DNA of 64,000 nt from Flavihumibacter cheonanensis (GTDB lineage Bacteria; Bacteroidota; Bacteroidia; Chitinophagales; Chitinophagaceae). Shown in pieces: positions 24,922 to 33,508 of this stretch. Under the pieces are notes generated by a model, which ran no database searches, had not been told where the DNA came from, and saw only the letters and a program-made list of their open reading frames with translations. The stretch is taken from positions 434,001 through 498,000 of the forward strand of contig NZ_JAKRWF010000002.1 in the NCBI RefSeq assembly GCF_022352215.1, written 5' to 3'. The position numbers were made by a program, and so were the translations under genes. Numbering within the stretch: the stretch's first letter is position 1; every line of letters starts with the position of its first letter.

Positions 24922-26046
24922 CCAGCCGCGTTTGCGGAAAAGCCACAACATATAAATTGGGACGATTAGCATCAGCACTACGGCAATGTAAAAACCATTT
25001 TCATGATGCAGGTAGGGGATGCGGTCGAAGTTCATACCGAAAATACCTCCAATTACGGTTGCGGGCGCCAGTAAACAGGTCACAATCGCCATTACTTTCA
25101 TCACCTCATTCATTTTCAGATTTACATTGTTAATGTAGAGATCCTGCATGTTCACCATCACATCGCGGTAGTTTTCGCAGAGGTCATTGGCCTGCATGAT
25201 ATGATCGTAAACATCTTTGAAATATTTGGTGGTGCGGTCATCCAATAAATCACTTTCACTCCGGATGATACCATTCACCAGGTCCCGAACCGGAGCAATA
25301 TTCCGCTTCAGAACTATCAGTTCTTTTCTGAGCGAACTGATTCTTGCCAGTGCCCGGTTATTGGTACTTGCAATTACCTGCTCTTCCAGGTCTTCAATCC
25401 GTTCTCCCAGTTTTTCCATTACAATGAAGTAATTGTCCACGATCATATCCAGCATAGAATAACAGAGATAGTCTGCCGAGCGCTGGCGGATCTTGGAATT
25501 GCTCATGCGGAGTTTATCGCGTAAGGGATTAAATACATCCCGGGATGCATCCTCCTGGAAGCTGATAACAAAATCCTTTCCCAGTACGATGCTGATCTGT
25601 TCTTGTTCTACTGTTCCTTTGATTTCATTGAAATAAAGCATGTTTAGCAAACAGAAAAGTACATTGTCCACTTCGTCCATTTTGGGGCGCTGCTGAATGC
25701 TGAGAATGTCTTCAATTAATAGCTGATGGATATCAAAATGTTGACAGATTGCTTCGACATCAGATTTCCTGATTCCATCCACATTGATCCAGCTAATTCG
25801 ATTGCTTTTCAGGAACTGGAAGCAGGGTTCAACACTGTTGAACTCATGCTCTTCCATAGCCTGCGCATTGTAATCGTATACATATGTTCTAACCTCCCGG
25901 GCTTCTTCCCGGTGCGGTAGCACAGTAGGATTTATTTTCAGGATCTGTTTGGTTCGGTCTGTTCCAAACAGGTTTTTAATCCCGAGATAACGCAGGTATT
26001 TTTTAGTTGGCTTGGTAATGGCGGTTTCAATGGTCTTGCGTATCAT
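24916..26046 (-). CDS. corA: CorA-type magnesium/cobalt transporter
   Basis: This 376-residue protein has the long cytoplasmic N-terminal domain and two C-terminal membrane helices of CorA. The hallmark pore motif GMN is present in GGIFGMNFDRIPY, followed by the second helix and a basic tail RKRGWF. CorA pentamers conduct Mg2+ (and Co2+ or Ni2+) across the inner membrane. Length and architecture are normal. A Zn-exporter role (ZntB type) is the main alternative and cannot be excluded. Its stop codon overlaps a heptamer repeat shared with the convergent GH3-like gene. Confidence 0.93.
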   Translation of the reverse strand: MIRKTIETAITKPTKKYLRYLGIKNLFGTDRTKQILKINPTVLPHREEAREVRTYVYDYNAQAMEEHEFNSVEPCFQFLKSNRISWINVDGIRKSDVEAICQHFDIHQLLIEDILSIQQRPKMDEVDNVLFCLLNMLYFNEIKGTVEQEQISIVLGKDFVISFQEDASRDVFNPLRDKLRMSNSKIRQRSADYLCYSMLDMIVDNYFIVMEKLGERIEDLEEQVIASTNNRALARISSLRKELIVLKRNIAPVRDLVNGIIRSESDLLDDRTTKYFKDVYDHIMQANDLCENYRDVMVNMQDLYINNVNLKMNEVMKVMAIVTCLLAPATVIGGIFGMNFDRIPYLHHENGFYIAVVLMLIVPIYMLWLFRKRGWF

Positions 26047-26068
26047 GAAACAAGGATTTCAAAATAAA

Positions 26069-26100
26069 AAAGCGACCCGCCATGCGAGCCGCTTTAAAAA
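26069..26100 (-). terminator. Terminator of the lipoprotein gene
   Basis: Twelve-base arms at 26069-26080 and 26084-26095, with two mismatches, surround a 3-base loop. On the minus strand the hairpin is followed by a T run, which fits termination of the gene at 26120-26782. Confidence 0.75.
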
Positions 26101-26119
26101 TACAATATATCGTGCGTTA

Positions 26120-26782
26120 TCAGTTTACATCTTTGCAGGTGCACTCGTCACAACAACCGGTGCTGTAAGTCATATTGTAATACCAGCGACCCTGGGTTCT
26201 GATAGGTCCGTCAGCAAGGCAGTTTCCTCCCCATGCAGTTTCGCCTTTCTTTTTTGCAATTGCGTCTACATGAACATATACATACAAGCCTTTACCACTG
26301 CAATCCAGTTTACCAGAGGTTTTGATTGAGGAGAAAGGAATAGTAACGGTGTACCATGTATAGGAAGGATCCACTTTTAACTTATAAGGAAACTGACCAG
26401 GGATCGGAGTTCCTTTATTGGTTTGAGGAAGATCCACCAGGTTGTCACCAACCCAGATTTTCACGTTTTCAGAAACATCCTGAAATCCTTCCAAAGAATT
26501 GATAACTACATACAGATTGTTGTCGTCATTTCCGATAACTACTTTTCCTGTAATAATGGTTTGTCCGGCCCACAGGCAAAAATCCCGGGTTTTACAGAAG
26601 GTAATTGCACTGGCTGTGTTGGATGCGGTTCCAACGACCCCTTCCATAGTTGCAAAAGAATTTGTTCTTTCCGTTCCGTTATCCGGCTCTGCGGATTTCT
26701 GACAAGAACTAATAAATAACATAGAAGCCGTTAGGGCAAACAGGGCAATAGCGCCGCGCATGAAAGCAGGAAATAGTCGCAT
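26120..26782 (-). CDS. Unrecognised lipoprotein with Cys-rich C-terminus
   Basis: This 220-residue protein has a lipoprotein signal with Cys27 in MLFISSC. The mature part contains CLWAGQTIITGKVVIGNDDNNLYVVI, a pattern (AGQ...G.V.V.ND..NLYV) that I recall from secreted Bacteroidota beta-sandwich proteins of unknown role. The tail GCCDECTCKDVN has five cysteines in twelve residues, next to an aromatic RWYYNMTY stretch; it could bind metal or form disulfides. It is a single gene with its own terminator. The function is unknown. Confidence 0.75.
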   Translation of the reverse strand: MRLFPAFMRGAIALFALTASMLFISSCQKSAEPDNGTERTNSFATMEGVVGTASNTASAITFCKTRDFCLWAGQTIITGKVVIGNDDNNLYVVINSLEGFQDVSENVKIWVGDNLVDLPQTNKGTPIPGQFPYKLKVDPSYTWYTVTIPFSSIKTSGKLDCSGKGLYVYVHVDAIAKKKGETAWGGNCLADGPIRTQGRWYYNMTYSTGCCDECTCKDVN

Positions 26783-27020
26783 AAAATTACAAGTTTAGAG
26801 TGTTTAATAGAATAGCTCTCAAGGCTATTGGAAGGATGGGTATTCAACGGATAGCGACTGTCTCAGGATGCCAAAATCAAAATAGGATTTCCCTACTGGG
26901 GTTACTGGGTAAAATAAACCCAGAAACAAAGCAAATACAAATTTTTAATATATCCTAGTATTTGGATAAAGTTTCGAGCAATGTAACAGGATCAAGTAAT
27001 TTTACGTTTCTGAATTCGCA

Positions 27021-27659
27021 ATGATTGACGCACTGATTAAAGGATTGGCACTGGGGAGCATTCTGGCATTATCCGTCGGACCTGTCATTTTTACCATTAT
27101 CAAACAAAGTTTGAACAATGGGAGAGAGGGTGGGTTCAGTTTTGTGGCGGGGGTATGGCTCAGTGATATCCTGTTGATCGTTATCAGTAATGCGTTTTCA
27201 GAGTGGGTGAAAGCGCTCCTTCAATACAAACAGGCTATTGGCTATATAGGCAGTATATTTCTGATCGGCATGGGGCTTTTTTATCTTTTTCTTAAAAAAG
27301 TGCAACTGGCTCAGCAGGCAAATGGCGAGGAGCAACGTTTTCGTAAAAGAGACATGGCCAAGATTTTTACTTCTGGATTTTTGATCAATAGCCTCAATCC
27401 AAGTGTGCTGCTTTTCTGGCTGATCAATGCTACTACTTTTGCACTGACGCATTCTTTCCGCGATCGCGTATTAATCTTTACTGTTTGCATGTTATTCAAT
27501 ATGCTGGCAGATGCGTTGAAAGTATTACTGGCAGGAAAACTTCGTAAAAAGCTGACTATCCACAACCTTTCCCTTGTAAATAAAATTTCGGGCGTAATAT
27601 TGGTGGGATTTGGTGTGGCACTGTTATGGGGCATCGCATTTCACCTGGAGACTGTCTGA
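27021..27659 (+). CDS. LysE family amino-acid exporter
   Basis: This 212-residue membrane protein has about six hydrophobic segments and the LysE/RhtB family start LALGSILALSVGPVIFTIIKQSLNNGREGGFSFVAGV, where the GP after the first helix is conserved. A conserved NSLNPSVLLFW is also present. These proteins export amino acids or related metabolites across the inner membrane by proton antiport. The substrate is unknown. The 238 bases upstream (26783-27020) hold no gene. A secreted hypothetical protein follows 15 bases later. Confidence 0.88.
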   Translation: MIDALIKGLALGSILALSVGPVIFTIIKQSLNNGREGGFSFVAGVWLSDILLIVISNAFSEWVKALLQYKQAIGYIGSIFLIGMGLFYLFLKKVQLAQQANGEEQRFRKRDMAKIFTSGFLINSLNPSVLLFWLINATTFALTHSFRDRVLIFTVCMLFNMLADALKVLLAGKLRKKLTIHNLSLVNKISGVILVGFGVALLWGIAFHLETV

Positions 27660-27674
27660 ACCTAAATTGATTCC

Positions 27675-28238
27675 ATGCGCGGTTTATTTATTTTGTTAGC
27701 AGTTTTGGCTGCGTCTACTTCCGGCTTCAGCCAGATGAGCGATTTCATTTCGCTCAAAAGAAGCAATAACCGCCATGTAGCCAGTTACTTCAAAGGAAGC
27801 CGGATTGAATTACAGCATGTCAATGGTCAGGTAATTAGTGGCCCTATTGAAGATGTCAGAAATGATTCTGTCTTTGTTCGGCAGTGGCACATTGTTAGTT
27901 ATATCACACAATTGGGTACTTCCAAAGTAGATACACTTGGTTCTATGGTGTATGGATTTCATTACCAGGAAATCTTTCGGATTTTTCATGATAAAAGACA
28001 AAGCTGGGGTTTTGTCAGGAATGGAACCATTTTTATGATTGGCGGAGTTGGTTATATAGTATTGAATGTTTTAAATGGCTGGTATCGAAAAGAACCGATT
28101 GGAGATGCAGATAACCTGAAATCCCTGGCTATTGCCGGTGGAGTTGCCGGAGGTGGTTTTTTATTGAATCGCCTGCACCGGTACCGCGAAAAAAATGGCA
28201 AAAAGTACAAGATCCAATATATAAAAATGACAAACTGA
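27675..28238 (+). CDS. Hypothetical exported protein
   Basis: I do not recognise this 187-residue protein. It starts with a signal peptide (MRGLFILLAVLAASTSGFSQ). About 100 residues with a beta-rich character follow, such as IELQHVNGQVISGPIEDV, which looks like a small SH3-like barrel. Two hydrophobic stretches near the C-terminus, FMIGGVGYIVLNVL and LAIAGGVAGGGFLL, probably span the membrane. The tail is basic (YREKNGKKYKIQYIK). It sits between the LysE gene and mtgA, and co-transcription with LysE is likely. Confidence 0.7.
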   Translation: MRGLFILLAVLAASTSGFSQMSDFISLKRSNNRHVASYFKGSRIELQHVNGQVISGPIEDVRNDSVFVRQWHIVSYITQLGTSKVDTLGSMVYGFHYQEIFRIFHDKRQSWGFVRNGTIFMIGGVGYIVLNVLNGWYRKEPIGDADNLKSLAIAGGVAGGGFLLNRLHRYREKNGKKYKIQYIKMTN

Positions 28239-28290
28239 GCAGCCATCTCATTTTCCCTATATTGCAGCCGCAACAATTTTTGGATCTTTC

Positions 28291-29004
28291 GTGAAGACAA
28301 AAGGATTAATCCCACGCATAGGCCGATTTCTTAAAAAACTACTGCTCATCCTGGTGATCGGGCAATTCCTGTATATCCTCCTGCTGAAATGGATCAATCC
28401 CCCCATTACTGTTACACAAGTTTCCAACTGGGTGAGTGGCTACGGACTAAAAAGGGATTATGTAGATTTTGAGGAAATGTCTTACTATGCAAAACTGGCG
28501 GTTATTTCTTCCGAAGACCAGTTGTTTGCCGATCATTCTGGTTTTGATTGGAAAAGCATCGAAAAAGCGATGAAGTACAATGAGAAAAAACCCAATCGTG
28601 TTCGCGGGGCAAGTACCATTAGTCAACAGGTTGCAAAAAATGTATTTCTATGGCAGGGCCGCTCCTGGATCAGGAAGGGACTGGAAACCTATTTTACCTT
28701 TATGATTGAACTGATCTGGGGTAAAAAGCGAATCCTGGAAATGTATCTGAATGTGAGTGAAATGGGTCCCGGCATCTTTGGCATTGAAGCAGCTTCTCAG
28801 GCTTATTTTAAAAAACCCGCTTCCAAACTGAATAAATCCGAAGCAGCGAGAATAGCGGCCTGCTTGCCAAGCCCCAAAAAATACAAAGTGCAGCCCGCCA
28901 GTAAATATGTAGCAGGCAGAGGCTGGATCATCCAGCGTCAGATGAATAATCTGGCAGGCGATGAAGAAATCAAAGCGATTATCGGCACCAATTCCAGGAA
29001 TTAA
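28291..29004 (+). CDS. mtgA: Monofunctional peptidoglycan glycosyltransferase
   Basis: This 237-residue protein has an N-terminal membrane anchor (LLLILVIGQFLYILLL) and one GT51 domain. Motifs seen are SSEDQLFADHSGFDW (catalytic Glu), RGASTISQQVAKN, KKRILEMYLNVSEMG and EAARIAACLPSPKKY. It polymerises lipid II into glycan strands and has no transpeptidase domain. The best start is a GTG at 28291; no ATG lies in a suitable place. Its stop directly abuts the stop of the convergent glycosyltransferase gene. Confidence 0.94.
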   Translation: MKTKGLIPRIGRFLKKLLLILVIGQFLYILLLKWINPPITVTQVSNWVSGYGLKRDYVDFEEMSYYAKLAVISSEDQLFADHSGFDWKSIEKAMKYNEKKPNRVRGASTISQQVAKNVFLWQGRSWIRKGLETYFTFMIELIWGKKRILEMYLNVSEMGPGIFGIEAASQAYFKKPASKLNKSEAARIAACLPSPKKYKVQPASKYVAGRGWIIQRQMNNLAGDEEIKAIIGTNSRN

Positions 29005-30690
29005 TCAGTTGACCTCTATTAGTATAGCCGGACTATTCTGAGAATAAAGATTAGGGAGGGAAGTAGCGATCCCCAACTTCAAGATATACTCACCCGGCTG
29101 AAGTGAAATATTTTCACTGCTGGTCAAAAACAGCGTAGTTTCCTGCAGCCGGGAGGGTGTGAGTGATAAACGCTGTACCATAGATTTACCCACAAACAGG
29201 TCGGCCACCAATTGATTGAGTTGACCTGAACCGTTCAGCAATTGCTGAAGCGCACTTATGGAGTTTTTATCCACTTCAACAGTGAGTTGCACTGGTTCCC
29301 CCTTTTTAAAACTGGCAGGTTTTTCTGACAAGCTTAATCTGATATGGGAAAAGGATTGGAGTTTGTCAATAACAAGCGCTGGTGTGATTCCTCTTGGTGT
29401 TGGAATTTCAAATGAGTTCTCAATTGTTCCCAGGTCTTTGTCTACTATCAGTACTTTTCTGTTCTGCCATTCTTTTTCAATGGGCCAGAAATTATAATTG
29501 TTCCTGCGGTAATAGGTGGTATTGATTGCGAAACTGGTATCTCCTGAATAGAACCAGTATTTGGAAGGACGCTGATAACTGTTTAGAAATACAATCGGCA
29601 GTCCATTTGATTTCTCTTTAATGGCTTTGACCCATTCCTGGTTTCCATGCATTTCATCCTTGAATATGCGGGTAAGACCTTTAATATCGGTCAGCATGTA
29701 TACCCTTACCAGTACCACTAATACCAGTGAAGGTACAAGGAGTTTGAAGATCCACCTGCGTTGGGACAGGTTTTCGGTTATCCATGCATGTGAAAGTATA
29801 ATAACAGGAATCAGTGCGGGAACCGTCCAGTTGGCTTCCACCCTGCCTTTCAGTGTACTGATCAAAAAGAAGCCATAAAACCCCCACATGCTCCACTGAA
29901 GTGCACGTGCCAGCAGGTCAGTGGTTTTATACCTGTTGGCTGCTCTTAATAATAGGAATCCGATTAATGGTCCAGCCAGCAGAATCTGGCCGGCCACATA
30001 TTCGAGGGTGAAGGCAAATTGATAGGCCGGTGCATTTCTTTCCTTGAGGTGATAGGATACAGAGGGAAAATCATGCTGGTATTGCCAGTATAAATGCGGA
30101 AAGAATAACAGCACACCTGTAATTACGGCTATCCAGGCCCGTGGATTAATTACAAGTTTCCAGTTGCTGAATATGGTAAATAATATAATAAGTATTCCAT
30201 GGTATTTACTGTAAAGCATGCCAGCCATCACGATTCCAAGGAGCAGTCCCTGTAACCAGTTGTCCTGTTCCAGGAAACGTTTGTATTGCCAGAAAAACAG
30301 CGCAGTAAAAAAAGTAAGTGGAATATCCGGTACGGCAAGAATACCTCCAATTTGGAGAACACCCATTGAGGCGGTCAATCCATAAAACAGGAGATCATCT
30401 TTTTTGATCAGCAACTGGTGCACCAGCCAGAGGGTGGCGGTATTCATGAGTGCCATCATCAGGCGAACACCCAGTTCATTTGGAAAAATCTGGTAACCCA
30501 ATTTAATCAAAACTGCGATCATGGGAGGATGATCGAAATAGCCCCAGGCAGGATATTGACTGTAAACCCAATAGTAGGCTTCATCATGCAACAGCTCGGT
30601 GCCGTAGGACTGAACCAGGTTGATGATTAACCAGCCGATATAAAACCAGGCAGCCGGCCTACTGCGAATGGAAGAGGTCAATACATTCAT
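29005..30690 (-). CDS. Glycosyltransferase family 39 (ArnT/PMT-like) membrane protein
   Basis: This 561-residue protein has about ten membrane helices and a soluble C-terminal region of about 170 residues. The PMT-like motif HDEAYYWVYSQYPAWGYFDHPP lies in the first periplasmic loop, with the catalytic-type Asp. Such enzymes move sugars from polyprenyl-phosphate to lipid A, glycans or proteins on the periplasmic side. A -7 promoter element at 30709-30716 places the transcript start after the upstream ATG at 30711, which supports the start at 30690. The substrate is unknown. Confidence 0.87.
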   Translation of the reverse strand: MNVLTSSIRSRPAAWFYIGWLIINLVQSYGTELLHDEAYYWVYSQYPAWGYFDHPPMIAVLIKLGYQIFPNELGVRLMMALMNTATLWLVHQLLIKKDDLLFYGLTASMGVLQIGGILAVPDIPLTFFTALFFWQYKRFLEQDNWLQGLLLGIVMAGMLYSKYHGILIILFTIFSNWKLVINPRAWIAVITGVLLFFPHLYWQYQHDFPSVSYHLKERNAPAYQFAFTLEYVAGQILLAGPLIGFLLLRAANRYKTTDLLARALQWSMWGFYGFFLISTLKGRVEANWTVPALIPVIILSHAWITENLSQRRWIFKLLVPSLVLVVLVRVYMLTDIKGLTRIFKDEMHGNQEWVKAIKEKSNGLPIVFLNSYQRPSKYWFYSGDTSFAINTTYYRRNNYNFWPIEKEWQNRKVLIVDKDLGTIENSFEIPTPRGITPALVIDKLQSFSHIRLSLSEKPASFKKGEPVQLTVEVDKNSISALQQLLNGSGQLNQLVADLFVGKSMVQRLSLTPSRLQETTLFLTSSENISLQPGEYILKLGIATSLPNLYSQNSPAILIEVN

Positions 30691-30708
30691 GCTGCATGCT
30701 TTCAACCA

Positions 30709-30716
30709 CAAAAATA
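30709..30716 (-). promoter_or_regulatory. -7 promoter element of the GT39-like gene
   Basis: The minus strand reads TATTTTTG, an exact TAnnTTTG match, 18 bases before the ATG at 30690. It overlaps the alternative ATG at 30711 and so argues against it. Confidence 0.5.
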
Positions 30717-30723
30717 GGGGAGC

Positions 30724-31281
30724 TTAGCCGGCAAGCAAGTTATCTATTATGCGGATAGCCATATTTGTGCGGTCTTTTCCGAGTCCGAATACTATGGACC
30801 AACCGGTAGATTGTCTTTGCAGTATATCATAATAATGCTGGAATAACTTATTCCGGCGTTCCTGATCGGGATATTCACGAAGTTTATCATAGGTCCAGGG
30901 CAGGTCAGTTTGCATTAACAGGTAATGATCATATTTCCGCCTTACCACTTCATTCAGGATAAAGGGATCACATCTATCAAAAACAAATTCCGACCAAACC
31001 TGCATCACCATCATATCGGTGTCTACAAACAGGAGGGATGGCTGATTACCAGAGGCTTCCTGCAGCGCCTGGCTTGTTTGTTCTTCCAGTTCCAGCTGTC
31101 CCTTTGCGATGGTGACAAGATCTTCATAGGTATAGGGACGATTCAGCTCAGCCAGGAATTCTCGAGCATATTCCGGTACCCAGGCAGTTGGGAAATGATT
31201 GGCATAATGCTGTGAGAGTTCCTGTGAGAGGGTGCTTTTCCCTGTTGATTCAGGGCCCACGATCACAATTTTCTTCATCAT
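30724..31281 (-). CDS. NadR-type nicotinamide riboside kinase (AAA_28 ATPase)
   Basis: This 185-residue protein is a P-loop kinase with Walker A GPESTGKS at residues 10-17, then EYAREFL, a Walker-B-like LLFVDTDM, and the lid-region DLPWTYDKLREYPDQERR. This is the ribosylnicotinamide kinase domain of NadR without the adenylyltransferase and repressor parts. It would phosphorylate imported nicotinamide riboside to NMN. The gene overlaps pnuC in a TAATG, which supports a joint role in salvage. It may start at either of two adjacent ATGs. Confidence 0.88.
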   Translation of the reverse strand: MMKKIVIVGPESTGKSTLSQELSQHYANHFPTAWVPEYAREFLAELNRPYTYEDLVTIAKGQLELEEQTSQALQEASGNQPSLLFVDTDMMVMQVWSEFVFDRCDPFILNEVVRRKYDHYLLMQTDLPWTYDKLREYPDQERRNKLFQHYYDILQRQSTGWSIVFGLGKDRTNMAIRIIDNLLAG

Positions 31282-31910
31282 TAGGTCGGCAATTTACTGC
31301 TTTGACTTTTACGTTTCCAAGATTGGAGTCCGGAAATGGCCAGCAGGGTAAGAATCACAAACTGAAAGCCTGTGAATACATATCCCTTTGAATAGTAGAG
31401 AGGCACGGATGCAATATCTGTAATGATCCACCAGTACCAGCTCTCTACTTTTTTCCTCGCCATCAGCCACATACCAGTGTAGGCACTGGCACTGGCGAAG
31501 GCATCCGCCCATGGAATAGCTTCCGGGGCGAATTCTTTTTTCAACCAGGTCAGACTGACGAAAAGAACCGCATAAAAAAACAGAAAAAACAGGATCTGGT
31601 TCAGCCAGTCGCGCCGATTGGACCGGGTTATGCTGAGTTCCGGCCGGTGATCAGGTGTTTTTTTTGCCCACAACCACCAGCCATATATACTCATGATGGT
31701 ATAGTATAAGTTAACGCTTGCTTCACCATATAAGTGTCCTTTGACACTCAGGTAGATAAATATGGTGGTGCTGATCAGTCCAACCGGGTAAAGTAGAATA
31801 TTTTCATTCCGGCTATATAAAACACTGGCAATACCTGTAATTACCGCAATGAATTCAAGTGCGGATGTTTGCATCAGGCCAGTCAGGAATTGCTCCCAGA
31901 TTGTTTCCAT
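31281..31910 (-). CDS. pnuC: PnuC-type nicotinamide riboside transporter
   Basis: This 209-residue membrane protein has about seven hydrophobic segments and PnuC signatures: EFIAVITGIASVLYSRNENILLYPVG, YYTIMSIYGWWLW near the middle, and the conserved ESWYWWIITDIASVPLYYSKG near the end. PnuC transporters let nicotinamide riboside (or a related vitamin) enter by facilitated diffusion, with trapping by phosphorylation. The adjacent NadR-type kinase supports nicotinamide riboside over thiamine (PnuT). The stop codon shares a base with the kinase ATG. Confidence 0.9.
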   Translation of the reverse strand: METIWEQFLTGLMQTSALEFIAVITGIASVLYSRNENILLYPVGLISTTIFIYLSVKGHLYGEASVNLYYTIMSIYGWWLWAKKTPDHRPELSITRSNRRDWLNQILFFLFFYAVLFVSLTWLKKEFAPEAIPWADAFASASAYTGMWLMARKKVESWYWWIITDIASVPLYYSKGYVFTGFQFVILTLLAISGLQSWKRKSQSSKLPT

Positions 31911-31956
31911 CCCCTAAAAATGCGTCAGAATTTTTAGATTGCCGGAAATTGTTTGC

Positions 31957-33087
31957 ATGAAAATAGCTGTTTTAGGGGCTGGTATGGTAGGCAGAACGAT
32001 CGCTATGGACCTTTCAGATCGCCATGAAGTTTATTCATTTGACAGGGATGAGGCAGCCCTGCAATTGTTACATCGCAAGGCACCTGCTGTAAATACGCAG
32101 GTTGCGGATCTTACTAACTATTCATCCTATCCTTCCTTGCTGGAAGAGGTGGATCTGGTAGTTACTGCTGTACCCGGGTTTATGGGTTTTCGGGTACTCG
32201 AAGCCGTTATAAACTCTGGAAAGTCAGTAGTTGATATTTCCTTTTTCCCGGAAGATGCGCTTCAGCTAGATGCCCTTGCCAAATCAAAGGGAGTTACTGT
32301 AGTTACGGATTGCGGGGTTGCCCCGGGCATGGGAAACCTGATCCTTGGCCGGTATAATGAAGAAATGAAGGTGAACCGGTTTGAATGTTATGTAGGCGGA
32401 CTGCCGCAAATCCGCAAAAAACCGTTTGAATACAAGGCACCGTTTTCTCCGGTGGATGTGATTGAAGAGTATACGCGTCCGGCCCGCCAGATGGAAAATG
32501 GCCGCATAGTAACCAAGCCGGCGCTTTCGGACAGAAGCCTGATGGATTTTGAGGGTATAGGAACCCTGGAAGCTTTTAATACGGATGGATTGCGTTCTCT
32601 TCTCTATACCATGGCACATATCCCGGATCTGAAGGAGCAGACACTTCGTTATCCCGGACATATCGATTTAATACAGGCTTTACAGCTGGCAGGGTTTTTT
32701 AGTGAGGAAAAGATGGAGATTGCAGGGCAGCTTATATGTCCACTTGATTTTAGCTCAGCGCTCTTGTTCCGGCAATGGAAACTAGGGGAAGAAGAGGCAG
32801 AGTTTACTGTAATGCGGGTAATTGTAGAAGGAGAAAAGGAAAAGCGTCCGATGCGGGTGGAATACAACCTGCTTGATCAGTATGATCCCGTAACGAAAAC
32901 ATCCTCCATGTCGCGCACAACAGGTTATACCTGCACGGCTGTTGTGGAACTGGTGGCAACGGGGCAATTCACCGAAAAGGGAGTGTTCCCACCTGAGTGG
33001 GTTGGTCGCCACCCTGATTGTTTTGAATTTATTCTACGATACCTAACCAATAGGGGTGTAAATTGGAAAGCCATTATCAACCATTAA
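31957..33087 (+). CDS. Saccharopine dehydrogenase family protein
   Basis: This 376-residue protein begins with a Rossmann nucleotide-binding motif, MKIAVLGAGMVGRTIAMDL, and continues with the saccharopine dehydrogenase family pattern: VVDISFFPEDAL, VTDCGVAPGMGNLILGRY and a central YVGGLPQIRKKPFEYKAPFSP. Members reduce or oxidise lysine-pathway or opine-type intermediates with NAD(P)H. Lysine catabolism is one possibility, but no lysine-ketoglutarate reductase gene is near. The ATG at 31957 was chosen over an earlier non-ATG start. osmC follows after 10 bases. Confidence 0.85.
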   Translation: MKIAVLGAGMVGRTIAMDLSDRHEVYSFDRDEAALQLLHRKAPAVNTQVADLTNYSSYPSLLEEVDLVVTAVPGFMGFRVLEAVINSGKSVVDISFFPEDALQLDALAKSKGVTVVTDCGVAPGMGNLILGRYNEEMKVNRFECYVGGLPQIRKKPFEYKAPFSPVDVIEEYTRPARQMENGRIVTKPALSDRSLMDFEGIGTLEAFNTDGLRSLLYTMAHIPDLKEQTLRYPGHIDLIQALQLAGFFSEEKMEIAGQLICPLDFSSALLFRQWKLGEEEAEFTVMRVIVEGEKEKRPMRVEYNLLDQYDPVTKTSSMSRTTGYTCTAVVELVATGQFTEKGVFPPEWVGRHPDCFEFILRYLTNRGVNWKAIINH

Positions 33088-33097
33088 AACAAGTACT

Positions 33098-33508
33098 ATG
33101 ATTCGCAAAGCAACTGCCGTTTGGAACGGCTCCGGAAAAGAAGGAAAAGGACATCTCACTACCCAGAGTGGCGTATTGAGTGAAACGCAATATTCATTTG
33201 GATCCCGCTTTGAAAGCGGTATTGGTACGAACCCGGAAGAACTGGTAGCCGCAGCACATTCAGGCTGTTTTACCATGAAACTGAGTTTTGTACTGGGTGA
33301 AGCCGGCTTTACCCCTACCTCCCTTGAAACAAACTGTGCCATTACTTTTGAGAACGGTGCTGTTACCAAATCGCACCTGACAGTAAAAGGGGTGGTTCCG
33401 GGAATCAGTGCAGAACAATTTCAAGCCTGTGTTAAAGATGCGGAGCAAAATTGCCCCATCAGCAAGTTGTTGAATACTTCTATTAGTTCTGAAGCAACAC
33501 TTGGATAG
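33098..33508 (+). CDS. OsmC-family peroxiredoxin-like protein
   Basis: This 136-residue protein has the OsmC/Ohr family core. The two redox cysteines lie in AAAHSGCFTMKLSFVLGE and AEQNCPISKLL, and SGIGTNPEELVAAAHS precedes the first. These proteins reduce organic hydroperoxides. An OsmC rather than an Ohr assignment is suggested by the N-terminal strand pattern KATAVWNGSGKEGKG. The last 26 bases overlap the end of the convergent NRAMP-like gene. Confidence 0.93.
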   Translation: MIRKATAVWNGSGKEGKGHLTTQSGVLSETQYSFGSRFESGIGTNPEELVAAAHSGCFTMKLSFVLGEAGFTPTSLETNCAITFENGAVTKSHLTVKGVVPGISAEQFQACVKDAEQNCPISKLLNTSISSEATLG

